From positions 42,522,799 to 42,586,798 of the forward strand of contig NC_134982.1 in the NCBI RefSeq assembly GCF_965638725.1: 64,000 nt of DNA, read 5' to 3'. Each line of letters begins with the position of its first letter. Position 1 is the stretch's first letter. The DNA is from Aptenodytes patagonicus (lineage: Eukaryota; Chordata; Aves; Sphenisciformes; Spheniscidae). Shown here piece by piece: positions 47,996 through 59,608 of this stretch. The position numbers were made by a program, and so were the translations under genes. Below the pieces are notes generated by a model. The model worked only from the letters and a program-made list of their open reading frames with translations. It was not told the origin of the DNA and did no database searches.

Positions 47996-48516
47996 TGTCG
48001 TGGTTTAACCTCAGTCAGCAACTGAGCACCACACAGCTGCTCGCTCACTCCCCCCCACCCGGTGGGATGGGGGAGAGAATTGGAAGAGCACAAGTGAGAA
48101 AAGTTCATGGGTTGAGATAAAAACAGTTTAATAATTGAAATAAAATAATAACACACAAAGCACAGTGATGCACAGTGCAATTGCTCACCACCCGCCGACC
48201 AATGCCCAGCCAGTCCCCGAGCAGCGGCCCCCCCGGCCAGCTTTCCCCCAGTTTATATACTGAGCGTGACGTCACATGGTATGGAATGTCCCTTTGGCCA
48301 GTTTGGCTGTGCCCCCTCCCAGCTTCTTGTGCACCTCCAGCCTTCTCAGTCAGTAGAGCATGGGAAACTAAAAAGTCCTTGGTTAGTGTAGGCATTACCT
48401 AGCAACAACTAAAACATGGGTGCATTATCAACTTTGTTCTCACCCTAAATCCAAAACACAGCACTGTACCAGCTACTAGGAAGGGAATTAACTCTATCCC
48501 TGCCAAAACCAGGACA
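47996..48516 (-). mobile_element. Solo LTR of an avian endogenous retrovirus (ERVL-like)
   Basis: The 521-bp element has TG...CA ends (TGTCGTGGTTTAACC on + and TGTCCTGGTTTTGGC on -) and a perfect 5-bp target duplication GCTGC at 47991-47995 and 48517-48521. Read on the - strand the order is U3, a perfect CRE (TGACGTCA, 48267-48274), a TATA box (TATATAAAC, around 48252-48259), and an ATTAAA signal (48127-48132), which sets the orientation. No internal retroviral sequence remains. The family is common in bird genomes; the 5-bp duplication suits class III (ERVL). Confidence 0.93.
48252..48274 (-). promoter_or_regulatory. LTR core promoter: perfect CRE plus TATA box
   Basis: On the - strand the palindrome TGACGTCA is followed about 7 nt later by TATATAAAC. 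Transcription from here would run to lower coordinates, antisense to APBA1. Activity is inferred from sequence only. Confidence 0.55.
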
Positions 48517-48521
48517 GCTGC

Positions 48522-50894
48522 CTTTCCTCCCTGTTCCATCCCATGCAGCATGTTCCACGGCTTCTGTGAATTTCCCCACTGAGTGAGGAGATGTGTATGC
48601 TGCTCCTCGTCCAGAAAGGTATCTTCAAGCAAGACCATGGAAAGTGAGGAGATGTACCCTGGCAGCAGTGGGAAGAGAGACAGTATGACAGATTGCACTG
48701 AGTTTTGTGCCCCCCTGTTTTAGAATGAGAAGGTCTGGGAGGGACTAAGAGGGCAGCATCTCGCCCACTAATAAATTCTCATTGCTCTAAGTGGTGGCTT
48801 TTCCATTGGGTGAGAGTTGCAGGAGGAGAGGAGTGGTGAAAGCATCTGTGCTGTTGATGAAGGCAGACTTTTTCATTCGTTCTGAAGGCTGCCTGCATGG
48901 GAAATAAGACCGCATTTGCAAATGGGAAGGGGCATGAGAAGTTTATCTCTTGAATGTATGATAGCTCATAAAGCTGGTAGTTTAAAAAAAAAAAAAAAAG
49001 CTGCTGGTGGGAGACTGGTTCTGATGAAAGAGATTTGCATAAACTTTTCCTTGAGGGATAAAAATCACTTTAGGAAATGAAAATTATTCTTCTGTTGCTA
49101 AGGGCTGCACTGTCACTGGAACTGTGGTTGTTAAAGTGAGCCTCTAGACACCTTGTAGCTCATGAAATCTTTGCATGTTTTAAACTTGAAATAGCATTAA
49201 GTGTGGTAAGCGTCCTTTACATTATCTCTTGCTGAGATTCTAATTATGACTAAGAAAAAGAAACCGGTTATGCTACTGTGTCTCAGTGCCTGAAGATAAT
49301 TAAATTAAAACTTGCTACTTTGTTTTGGTAGATGGGTAACTAATTTTTTTTGAAACTTGCAATGTTATTGTTCTAATACTTGTAGAGAAACTTAACTTGT
49401 ATCTTGGAAAACTACTCAGTTTGTGAGAGCATTATTTTGCAGTAGGTTTGCTTCCTATCTAGAAAGTATTTCATCTTTTCTGAATTGGTGTGCCACAGTC
49501 AGAGGTGTGTGGGGTAGGCTGTAAATTCACGGCAGCCAAGGTGCGGTATTAGGTGTAGTGGCTGAAGGGGCTGGGCGCTAGCGGACAAAACAGTCCTGAA
49601 GGGTATGTAGCAAGGACCTGCCTGTCCAGTCCATAGCCAGTAACGTTGTCAAGTCACTGGTGCAGAATAGAGCACAGCCTGGCTGCAGAAACCATTCTGC
49701 TTGGTGTTCAGGCCAGTCTCCAAGAAATACGGGAATTCCAGTATTTTTTACACATTGATTCAGCTACAAAGTTTGCAGGTGTGTTACATGAGGTACACGT
49801 ATAGGTACAGATAGGCTCCTACCCTGACATAAAGCGCCTCAGCTTGTGCATTCTCCGTATGAAGTGAGACTGGTTACCCGTAGTGCACCCTGGGCGCAGA
49901 CCTGGCTGTCAGCGCTCTGAAACACTCCTCTGGGACAGGGAACAGCTCTTCTAGAGAAGCCTGTGATAACAGAAATGTGAGTATTGTTCAGAAGAGTTGA
50001 TGACTCTGAATACTTTTTTTTTTTTTTAAAATCTTTTCCTCTGGTGGAACAGCTGCTGTTGCTACATTGTTTCTCTTACTGTCCATTAAAGCATGACCGG
50101 CTATAAAACAGGTCATGTTTTGTGCAGGTCACTGCGGAAACAGCTTACCTGGGTAATAACTTCATTCATAGGTTTTATAAAGAATTGTGGCACTCATCCT
50201 GGAGTAATTAACTACCTGGTCAATTAGAAATTAAGAGCTATGGTAAGCAGATAATTTACTGGAATCAGATTTTTTTCTCTCCTGTTATCTGAAACATGTA
50301 CCTGCCTTTTGAAGCACTGTCCCATGGCTGGTAAGTTCAGCTCAGGTTAGTCCTGTTCCACTGGGATAATGAGCAATTAACTGAATTACAAATAACAAGT
50401 CTTCCGAAGCATAAGCTTACGTTGCATCCTGACTTGGAACCCAGGGACCTTTGCAGACTTTTCTCCCAGTAGTGTTGCAGGGAATTTATACCTAGAGTGT
50501 GACAGCAAGGCAAGAGCTGTCAAGAACTACTAGAAATACAGTTTGCATTGATGGGGTGCGCATGATTTTCCTCTTGGGCAGTGATTAACTGGGAAAAGGA
50601 AGCCAACACTGAAGATCTAAAAGAACTCCCACTTAAGATGATGCATGTAACAAGAAGAGTTGGAGTTTTAAGTGTGATGGAATTGCAAAATATGTAACAG
50701 AGCTGAGGTAAAGGCTAGTGTAATGAAGCACTGTGTTCTCGTAGTGTTTTCTTTCTTCGCCAAGACAAAACCCCTCAATTTTTACTTGCTGTGCTTTTCC
50801 GAGAGCAAAATGTACCAATATGCCAGTGCTCCAGCAAACTCAATACCCCTAATGTATTTCCTCTACTAGATAGGAAGAATAAAACACCAATTCT
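48522..50894. other. Intergenic region between the solo LTR and ENTREP1 3' end
   Basis: Non-coding sequence with an A17 run at 48983-48999 and a T-rich run at 50016-50027. No exon, RNA gene or repeat family is recognised. AATAAA at 50878-50883 faces the + strand. Confidence 0.6.
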
Positions 50895-51926
50895 AGTATA
50901 GAGATAAGCATTTTATTTTATTCAAGTTAGCATCTTTAGTGAGTCAAGCCATACTGCACAGTTTCAACTTCTGAACAAGCTTAATTAAAACTCACTTTAA
51001 AGCTTTTTTGGTTTTCAGTGGGAAAGCTGTTTAATAATTTTTTAAATGAAGCTTTGTCATTAAAAGAGCAGCAGGAATATTTAGCCATCCTGCTGAGATA
51101 CAGAAGGCTACAACTAGCCTTGCAAGTAAAATTTGTGTGCCTGATCCCAGCCTCTGGAAATACTTAGTGTATTCCGCGTTAGCAGCATACATACAGAACA
51201 GAGCTTAACAAACTATCTGCAATCAACAGCTTGAGCCAACTGGCATATACATTTGTTTATTAGCCAGAGGGTGTCAACTCATGGGTCACTGTGGCCTAGT
51301 GGTTAAGACTGCTAAAACAATGTTAGGTAGTCACCTGCACGTCTGCAGAGGATTTTGAGATGGCAGTGTACATGCTTCCAGCATGGATGTCAGCTGGTAC
51401 ATAACAAGCACCTCTACTAGGAATTAAATTGCTATATGCCAGGGGGAAAAAAAAAAAAAAATAAAAAAAATCAGTGGAGCTACAGTAACACACACCAGAT
51501 GAACACAGGCATTGACACTGGCCCTGTTCTCCAATGAGATACAAAGTGCACACATGCATTAACTGTCTTTGCCTCACCCCAGTAAACCAAGGCATAGAGC
51601 CATTCTGCCATCTCTCTTGTAAGTTGAGTAAAAAAAGCAAATCCGTCCTAAGTGGTGATAGACTAGAGAGATGCAACAAGACAGTACCATATCACAAATA
51701 GACAAGTTGCACTTGAGCAGCCCAATAAAGGCCAGCTTGCCATCTGCTTAATAGGCTTCGTAGAACGAGCTTCCCCTCAGGAGTCTGAGTGTGAGGTTAT
51801 TTTAAAAAAAAAAAAAAAAAAAAAGGATTATCGACACACTCTTCCACCCACTTGTCAGAGATGATTTTCCTGTGCAGCATGAATGTCTGACAGAAGTGCT
51901 CTACTGAGGGATAAACAGAAACCAGC
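50895..51926 (-). other. ENTREP1: ENTREP1 3' UTR (probable extent)
   Basis: About 1 kb follows the stop on the - strand to overlapping AATAAA signals. It contains a T21 tract (A's at 51804-51824 on +) and a second A-rich/T-rich tract at 51447-51470. On the opposite strand at 51284-51312 is a tRNA-like A-box. The end is inferred from the poly(A) signals. Confidence 0.65.
50912..50922 (-). terminator. ENTREP1: ENTREP1 poly(A) signals, two overlapping AATAAA
   Basis: Read on the - strand the segment is AATAAAATAAA, two overlapping canonical hexamers, about 1 kb past the stop. An AATAAA in the opposite sense lies at 50878-50883. Confidence 0.6.
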
Positions 51927-52133
51927 TCAAAGTACAGTTTCCCTGACAACACCAATAAGACTGTGAGGCCGTTCATGCTCTGCTCTCTGGATCCTCCTCT
52001 CTGCTAGCTGATCTTCAGCTGTGGTGAAAGTACTCAGGTCACCACAGCTCTCCAGGTGCAGCAATCCAGGATGCTGTCTGAAAGGTAACACATGGGCACT
52101 CAATGACATGGCTTGCTGGGCAGGTGTCATCAC
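51927..52133 (-). CDS. ENTREP1: ENTREP1 terminal coding exon
   Basis: It begins with GTG (Val) after acceptor ttttaaag, giving VMTPAQQAMSLSAHVLPFRQ, then HPGLLHLESCGDLSTF, and ends ERPHSLIGVVRETVL with the stop at 51927-51929. GLLHLxSCGDL and PHSLIGVxRETVL are family signatures. The leading GTG is an internal codon, not a start. Confidence 0.95.
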   Translation of the reverse strand: MMTPAQQAMSLSAHVLPFRQHPGLLHLESCGDLSTFTTAEDQLAERRIQRAEHERPHSLIGVVRETVL

Positions 52134-55100
52134 CTTTAAAAGGAGAAAAAAAAAAAAGTAAATCAGATTTGTTTTCAGGCTCTTGTTCCATTAAAATAGT
52201 TTTACCCAACTAGGAAGAAGGTAGTTGTAGTGCCGAGACTAAAACTACTATTTGTCAAGGAGGCATGGGAAAAGCAATCCCAATTGGGAAAAGGAGTGTG
52301 TGTTGTCCTTCTTTATTTTTTTTAAGCTGCACAAGAATTAGTTCACCCCAAACCATGGCACGTCAGGTATTGCTTGACAGGAATCTAAATGTTGTCTTCT
52401 GCAGAAGCCACTGGACTGTAATAAACTTCAGGCCAGTGTGATAAATTAAATTCTCATACGGAATTTTTTTTTTCAGCTGTTTCTGTCCAATTTGTTGAGG
52501 CTTTTGTTGCCTGTAGGCTGTAGTGGGAAATCTCATTTTATCTGCAGAGCCTAAATTAAAATCTTTGATGTGTTTTGCATGAGAACTCAAACCAAAACCA
52601 GTAGTCACAGCAAGTCACTTGTACCGTGTGTGAATCAACCTATCTATCCAAATGGTCTGTAAGCTACCAAAACATTTGATGAAGTCTGTAATGTCTGAAA
52701 CTTCTGAATATTCATTCCACTAATGTAAGCAAACATTTTCTACTTTCTGCTTTTTTTCCTTTAGTAGTAGGTCTTATTTTTATCCTGGGAGCCACTTACA
52801 AGAAGTTGCTTCTAATGGGTTTACATAAAGATTTCCTTGTCAGCCTCCATTCCTTCCAGTTTATAACAGTAAATGCTTTATAGTATCTCTTCCCCTTCCC
52901 CTGCCACACGCAATATAAAACACTGTCAGGTTATTTACAGTTCATGATTCTACCACAGAAAACCATTTCCTTCAGCTTTTAAATACACATGTATTCAGTC
53001 CTCTGAAAACCTTCCTGGCTGTGTGGTTGATAGAGCAAGAGACATCATTAACTGCACAGCCTCTCACACACTCTCTAAATAAAACTAAAGTACCAAAGGA
53101 AGCTAATTGGGTCCAAAAACTTTGACACACAAAGCAGAGTGGCAAATATAAACCTATACTCCCAAACCAAGCCCAGCTTGGGTTTCCACATCACCCAATA
53201 AATACAAGTAATAAAACTACCTGCTCAAGGAAGGTGGCACTGGTGATAGCTTCTGCCATATGTTTCTCATCTGATTTTAAAACAGACTTGATATTTTCCA
53301 CCAATTCGTGTATGTCAGGGCTCATGCTGCAAGACTGCTCTAGGATCCATGCCACAAGCTGTTTAGTGTCTGTGTAAGATTTGTAGTCTATCAAAGATTG
53401 GGGTCTTCCCCTCAAAGCTCTTGCTCTCAAACTCTTCCGCAAGGTGACAGCGCAGAGTTGTGGTTTTACTTCAGTCTGCGTTGCAGCTTCACAGCTGAGC
53501 ACTGCCCCTGAAGACAAACATCAAACAGAGCAAACAATCCACTTGGTTCACTGTACTGTTCAACAAGTATCCCCTGAGATTTCAATCCTGATTCAGTGAT
53601 GATGCAGTGCACAGTTTAATCACGTAAAACTTTAAGTCTGTCATGGTCAGGGCGGCACGCAAGGCTCACTCTGTATTGGATTTACACTACAGAAAATGCC
53701 TGTGAAATAGAGTAGTACATAGCTATGGTTGAGTGCATAGCACATGTCAAAGGGTCTGGAGGGACATTTCTGGGAAAGCTGTTTGCCATTTTGTGTACAT
53801 CGGTTCCTTTCTCTCTTTTGCTTCTGTTCTGAGTAGACCTGAAATGAGCGTTGAGTGTTAATGTTAACATTCAGCTATACAAACCAGGTTAAGCAGAGCT
53901 TGAAGGCCTTTATGATCTCTCCTAAACTTTTTGTAATTTTCAGTTATTACCAGTCAAGAGGGCTAGTTACAAAATATCTGAAAATAAGTGCTTGTCAAGC
54001 TGGAAGCTAGTAATACTACAAAGTGGAAATTTAATGGAAAACAAAATTTAAAAATTACCTTGCAAGGACTAAACAAGGGGCAGCAGGGAATCAATTCCAC
54101 TGCCTTTGGTCTAAATAACAATCATTAATTTTTGGCCCTGTTAAAAAAAAAAAAAAAAAGAGCACCCACAGGTTGTTCAAGAAGCACTTTAATGTTGGCT
54201 TTATGCCAAACAATAATACCAGGAGGCGATCCAAATCTTTCCAGCAAGAAGAGCACTAACTAACTTGAAACAACTTCCGTTGTTCTGTGGCAGCTGAGTT
54301 CCCTTTCTGCAGCACTCATGTATTTAACTCTCAGATCCAGTGCTGAACAGACCTAACCTCAGTTGTACCAAGCCTAAAGCGCCCAAATGCTTCTGACTGA
54401 TGGAGTTTCTCTACAGCAGAAATGCTCCGCTCCGCTTTCACAGCTATGAATAGGCTCTGTGTCATGTAACCATTGCTTCAGCAGCAGATTCTCTGGGGTG
54501 CTGTGGTGGAAGTTGATAGGAGGAAAAGAGAAAACACATGATGTAGCAGAGACATAAAAACATTCCACAAAATAGTAAGTGTAATCCAGATAGGCATGCT
54601 CCCAATACTCAAATGGTTGTTACTAACATGTCTCCTCCCTGCTTACATTTTGTGAGTATCAGCAGCTCCTATGCTGATTCCAATATCCTTTAATAAAAAC
54701 TGCAAGACTCCTGACTAGTGGATTTTTAAGACTGTCAACAGAATCCAGGACTCTGCAGCCACACTAGCAGTTTTCCCACAGCAACTGAATTGGATTACTG
54801 GCACCAAAGTAGCTACGACAGACTTCATCAGCTCTCCACTGTGGGTTTTTTGTGTTGAGTTTTTAGGTTTTTTGATGCTATGAGGAGCAAGAAAAGGGGC
54901 ATAAATTTATAGTCTAATACCAAATAGCCAAGCTAATTTTGCTTTAAATTGCTCACATTGACAACTGCCCTTGCAAGCTTTTAGATGCCAGTGTACGAAT
55001 ACACTGAGAAATCCTATGTGCGCCCTCCTCCTCCTCTTCCACCATCCCTCCCTCCTCCCCAAAATAGCAATGCCTACTACCAACCCTGTTCCTAGATGTG

Positions 55101-58100
55101 AAAGCCTAAGGAGCAGCATGACTAAGGTGTTGGGTGGAGAAGATTTGGCAAAGCACGAACTGTTTGCTGTAATGTAGGTACTCTGTTGGGAGACAGTAGC
55201 CGATTTATGCGGGTACTAGGTTCAAGGTACTAACCTTCTGACAAATGTTCTTTTAAGGACTCATTACGTAAGCACTGATAGAGAAAATCAAGTCACCTTG
55301 AAGCAACTGGCAGTGCAGCACAGGGTCACTTTTAGACCATTTCCGCAAGGGATTGAAGGCTCTCCTGCACACTCCTTCTGCCGGCACCAGCCTTGCATTT
55401 GAAAGTGAAAGGCTCACTCTGCTGGAAGACTCAGGAATTTCTTCACCTGAGTAATCAAGAATAGTAAAGGTGAAAGAAAAGTAGTCAGAATAAAGCAGAT
55501 CTGTAGAAGCCGTTATTAGAGGTTATTACCGATTTTTTTGGTGCCCCACCACCACCTGCCAACAAAGCTGTAGTGACTGGACACAAAAGCCTAGAGATGC
55601 ATGTATGTGTGCTTATCCCCACACTCACCAGAAACACCGGCCTAAAGCCTGCCCTAAAGCCTACTTAAACATTTGCAGAAACCTGTTCAGCCTTATACAA
55701 CTGGAGTAGCAAAAAAACCCACAGCTTTGCGTAGTATAAACCTCATCTTAAACTACCTGATCAGACAGAAGGGAGCTACAGCTTGCTTGGAGAGAAAACT
55801 AAACCTCACAGAGCCTGAAATCCTCCTGCATATAAGCAGTTGTACCGAGATATGGACAGCATATGGTCACAGAGGTCAGTCGCTGTTTGCAATTAGGTAG
55901 CTCGTCCCTATAAGGGAATTAAAAATCTTGTTTCATGAGGTTCTTTATTAAAATAAAGATTGTCCTGAATTCTTGTGATGTGTTTCATCTTTCCAATTAA
56001 TCAACGTTCCTCCTTTTCCTTCGGGTGTAATTATATGCTGTGATTCCCACAACTGCCTTTTAGTGAACAGGACAGGATAAAGCTATGTATTTCTCACCAA
56101 GCCTGGTTCTGTACCTCCACCTCATGGCACCTGGCATATTACAGGAAACAATGTTATTGCTCATGCAAGAGCAAAAATCCAAATTAATGTAAACAGTCTC
56201 TTATTCAGAACGTGGCAAATGTTTGTGCTGCTACTCTAACAGAAACGTACCAGTGACTGGAGCATTCGAGAAACTTAAGGCTTGGATAACATGTACTTGT
56301 TGAGCATAGCACGTTATCTCCTACACAAATGCAACCTAGAATCTCTAAAGGTAAGAAACAGTGACACAACCTATATAAAGCAGATACCAGCCTGGAAAGT
56401 CAGGAGGTAGGACCCAGCAACAAAGCATGGCAGACCAAGAATCAGGCAGGATTAAAGAATCCATCACCAACATAAATTTTAACACCAGTGGAGTTGTACT
56501 AGCACTCAGTCCTTGAGGTACAGTGCTGCCGGTACTCTGGCGAAGTTTGGGGTTTTTTTAAATACTAGACAGATGAATGGAGCAATTTAATGATCACATG
56601 CTAATTCTTCATAATATTAATGTTTCAGGTGTCAGAGATAACTGGCTTAACTGGTGTGTACTGGAAATGCATATACCTAGTATAGAATCATTTAGGTTGG
56701 AAAAAGACCTTTAAGACCAAGTCCAACTATGTGATGATATAGAGCAGCTGCCAAGCATCCTCAGCCATCAGTAGAAGGCTGCATGTCTTCCTACTACAGT
56801 CGGCAGGGAAAGTCCCATTTTGCTTGACAGGAGTGCTTTTGAAGTCAGTAAAACCATTTTAGCTGGCACGGAGAAGCTTACAGCTCCTCCTGCAGCAGGC
56901 AGCCAGGACTCCTGAGTTCTGCTGGCAGACAGTAGTGCGTAGCTTTAACTTCCATCAGGAGCTACACTTAGTCGATCAGTCGTGACGATGCCAAGGGAAT
57001 CATGGCATCATACACAAGTGCCCTGGCACGACAGACTACCAGCATAACCCAAAAGTTCAGTTTTTATTTATAGACTGCTACTCTACATCAGCTGAGACAG
57101 CCCATGGAGTTACTCTGCCACAACTCCAGTGTATCCCCTCATTTTGTATTTCCCTCCTGCTGTGGTTTAACCCCAGTAGGTGGCTCAGCCCCACACAGCT
57201 GCTCACTCACTCCCCCCCACAGCGGGATGGGGAGGAGAATTGGAAGGGCAAAAGTGAGAGAACTTTTTTTGGGTTGAGATAAAGACAGTTTAATGGGGGG
57301 GAGAACAACAAAACAAACTAAAGAAAAACAAGGATGCAAACCAATGGCTCACCACCAGCTGACTGATGCCCAGCCAGTCCCTGAGCAACGGCAACCCTGG
57401 AAAACTCCCCCCAAGTCTTTATTGTTGAGCACGACATTATACAGCATGGGACATCTATTTGGTCAGTTGGGGTCAGCTGTCCCAGCTGTGTCCCCTCCCA
57501 ACTTCTTGTGTACTCCCAGCCTACACACTGTGAGGGGCAGAGCAAGAGATGGAGCAACCCTCAATGCTGCGCAAGCACTGCTTAGCAAGAGCTAAAACAT
57601 TGCTGTGTTATGAACAGTTTTGGTCACAAATCCAAAACACCACCATATGGGCTGCTATGAAGAAAATAACTCCACCCCAGCAAGACCCAGTACACCTCCC
57701 CAAATATAAATAAAGGAAAAGATACTGCTCAGCAGATTTCCTTTTCTTAAAATTCTCTGCCCCTAGGAAGCCTTGGCCTCTAGAAGTAGCAGAGTTAATT
57801 TTCTTAAGATGCTTTCTTCTTTATCCGAATTTAACAGCCAGGCTGAGATTTAAATGTCTCTTTACAGGCCTCTTTAAAAAAAAAAAAAAAGACAGACAAA
57901 CCTGTTAAAAAGATGGGGAGGAGGGTACAATTTATCACATGTGCTCAGGTCTGCTTGCTTGCAAAGGAAGTTTTTAAATACAAACAATGCCTCATCATGG
58001 CTTTTTTTTTTTTTTAATTTTCCTGACTCTCCTTCACAACAGTTGCATTTTCTACAGTATTCTTTTCCTGCTTTCCGTTCTCATAACTTCAAGTAGTCAC

Positions 58101-59608
58101 CATGCAGCCCTCTGTTTGATATCCTGTTTTCATGCCCAGAGAAAGCAACAGCAGTTTTATCAATAAGAAGTCCTTGAGAATTGAACTTTTTGCTACAAGT
58201 TTTCTGAATTTCTTTCTGGTTATCACAACTGATGAGATATCAGGAGCATCCAAGTGCTTGTTTTCAGAGGTTTCAGGTAGACTGCCAGAACGTAACCTAA
58301 CTTTGAAAGGCTTGTTATTTGGTTAAAGTATGGTTTTATGTAAACAATTTTTTTTTCCTGCCAGCACTTAGTAGGGACAATTCCAACTGATAAGCTTCAC
58401 ACCAAAGTTTTCCTATAGCTGGAGAAGTAGGTTGGCAGAAGAGAAGCCACAGGCTGTCAACTGGCACCATCATGTATACAAAACAAATAGAAGCACTGGA
58501 GCTGGACATCATTTCTTACAACATATGGACCTAGAGTCAAGAACTAGCTTGTAGATTACTAAGAAGGAAATATATCTTTCTTTTTGTATCTTAAAAGCAA
58601 ACAACTTTTTATGTATTTTAAACATTAATCCCTGTTCCTGTTGCCCAAACTAATCATAATTCTGTATCTCTGGCTTGCAATATGGTGGCTGTCTTTCAAA
58701 GAAATAATAATGCTGCTGCTACATTAAGTCATCTGGGTTGGGTAGAACTGTTCTAGAACAAATTTTAAAATGTATTTTTTACCTTGAGAGGCCTGCCTGT
58801 CACTCACTTCCCCCGAATCAACAACTTCCATGACACTTATTTGTAGCGCACCTTCCTGGAATAAAATAGAAAAGTTGAAAAATCACAAGCCGACATCTTT
58901 TTTCTGGTACTTTCTAAGAACTGCAACATCCACCTTAGAAAGTGAACACTTTTGCTTAACTGAGCAGTGACTATGTGATATGTATTTAATTACACTGCAA
59001 AACCAAGACTAGTGAATGTCTATAATTAATGTTCATCATCCAGGTCAGCCAATTCTATCCTGTGAGTATTTTCTGGTAAAAAGCACCTATCTTCTGAAAA
59101 CAGCAGTGAAAAGGGATCAGTGAGCACGGCAAAACCCTGACCTAGTCCCACATGGGAGGAGTGCAGGTGCTGAAGGGAACTAAAGCAAGGAGGCAGCACA
59201 GGGCTCCTCTAGAATAACCAGCAACAGGTGTGCTCCACAGTGTATTTTGTTCCTTCTCGGAACAGACATGTTCTCGGACATGTTTTCCAACTCGGGAAAA
59301 CTTTCAACTGTAAAGGTAAGTGACTCATTAAAATCTTCCGTAAAATTTACAGCAAGCTGCATTTATAACCATATTCTCCTGGTATTCTGAAACGAAATGA
59401 TTCCTGACTCATGCCTCAGTGCAACCTTACCTTTATAGCAGAAAAACAAGTTACGCTTTAAACCTCTGTGGGCCATACCTGCTCAGAGCTGTTCTGGCTC
59501 CACACAGCTTCGTAAGGAGGAGGTGGGTCCAGAGGGCAGAACACTTCAACGCCTTTGATTCGCGCTCCGTAAATATGGGGCAATGGAATCACATCAGAGC
59601 CAAGCATC
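51927..59608 (-). CDS. ENTREP1: ENTREP1 (FAM189A2), last five coding exons; 5' part outside window
   Basis: Five - strand exons (59479-59608, 58783-58855, 55297-55446, 53221-53507, 51927-52133) have AG/GT borders and matching phases and join into 281 codons plus stop. Known for the family: ENTREP1 is a CD20-like membrane protein of endosomes that binds NEDD4-family ligases, notably ITCH, through PPxY and promotes receptor (CXCR4) down-regulation. Seen here is only the cytosolic C-terminal part: PPPPYEAV, the NPLRKWSKSDPVLHCQLLQG block, RPQSLIDYKSYTDTKQLVAW, IHELVENIKSVLKSD, and the ending PHSLIGVVRETVL. The membrane-spanning exons would lie beyond 64 kb or are too short for me to find. The gene converges with APBA1, the same order as in human. 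Confidence 0.93.
52134..53220 (-). other. ENTREP1 last intron
   Basis: About 1.1 kb between the last two coding exons; nothing is recognised in it. Confidence 0.75.
53221..53507 (-). CDS. ENTREP1: ENTREP1 exon, conserved C-terminal region
   Basis: The exon is 287 nt, with acceptor gtcttcag and donor gtagtt. It encodes AVLSCEAATQTEVKPQLCAV, RALRGRPQSLIDYKSYTDTK, QLVAWILEQSCSMSPDIHEL and VENIKSVLKSDEKHMAEAIT, and ends ATFLEQ in phase 0. This is the most conserved part of the cytosolic tail. Confidence 0.95.
53508..55296 (-). other. ENTREP1 intron
   Basis: About 1.8 kb with an A17 run at 54142-54158 and no recognisable element. Confidence 0.75.
55297..55446 (-). CDS. ENTREP1: ENTREP1 exon with the SKSDPVLH block
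   Basis: The exon is 150 nt, with acceptor gattactcag and donor gtgact. It encodes EEIPESSSRVSLSLSNARLV, PAEGVCRRAFNPLRKWSKSD and PVLHCQLLQ. The basic, Ser-rich SKSDPVLH block is conserved in the family. Confidence 0.9.
56681..56730 (-). mobile_element. CR1 3'-end fragment in ENTREP1 intron
   Basis: TATAGAATCATTTAGGTTGG, then AAAAAGACCTTTAAGACCAA and GTCCAACTA form an inverted CR1 3' end of about 50 nt, the only recognisable remnant. Confidence 0.85.
57158..57694 (-). mobile_element. Second solo LTR of the same family, older, in ENTREP1 intron
   Basis: The 537-bp element resembles the LTR at 48.0 kb along its length (TGGTTTAACCCCAGTAGG, GGGTTGAGATAAAGACAGTT, GATGCCCAGCCAGTCCCTGA, CCCTCCCAACTTCTTGTGTA). 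It is flanked by its own perfect duplication CCTCC at 57153-57157 and 57695-57699. The CRE and TATA sites are mutated (ACGACATTATAC; TCTTTATTG), so the promoter is probably dead. It is in sense with ENTREP1. Confidence 0.92.
58783..58855 (-). CDS. ENTREP1: ENTREP1 short exon
   Basis: This 73-nt exon (acceptor tattccag, donor gtaaaa) encodes EGALQISVMEVVDSGEVSDR and QASQ. I place it by phase and splice sites: it joins SSEQ from the exon before to GEEIPES in the exon after. It has an acidic, unstructured composition. Confidence 0.82.
58856..59478 (-). other. ENTREP1 intron
   Basis: The intron is 623 nt and no recognisable element is present. Confidence 0.75.
59479..59608 (-). CDS. ENTREP1: ENTREP1 exon with the PPxY motif
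   Basis: The exon is 130 nt, with acceptor ttgttgcag and donor gtatgg on the - strand, entering in phase 2 and leaving in phase 0. It encodes MLGSDVIPLPHIYGARIKGV, EVFCPLDPPPPYEAVWSQNS and SEQ. PPPPY (59512-59526) is the WW-domain ligand that recruits ITCH in the family. Confidence 0.93.

Larger units (their letters stand above)
55447..58782 (-). other. ENTREP1 intron carrying CR1 and LTR fragments
   Basis: About 3.3 kb containing the CR1 end at 56681-56730 and the solo LTR at 57158-57694, plus A/T runs near 57876-57890 and 58002-58016. Confidence 0.8.

Noticed and set aside
47996..57694. A full provirus bounded by the two LTRs
   Set aside because: The LTRs have different 5-bp flanking duplications, and the interval holds ENTREP1 exons and no retroviral genes.
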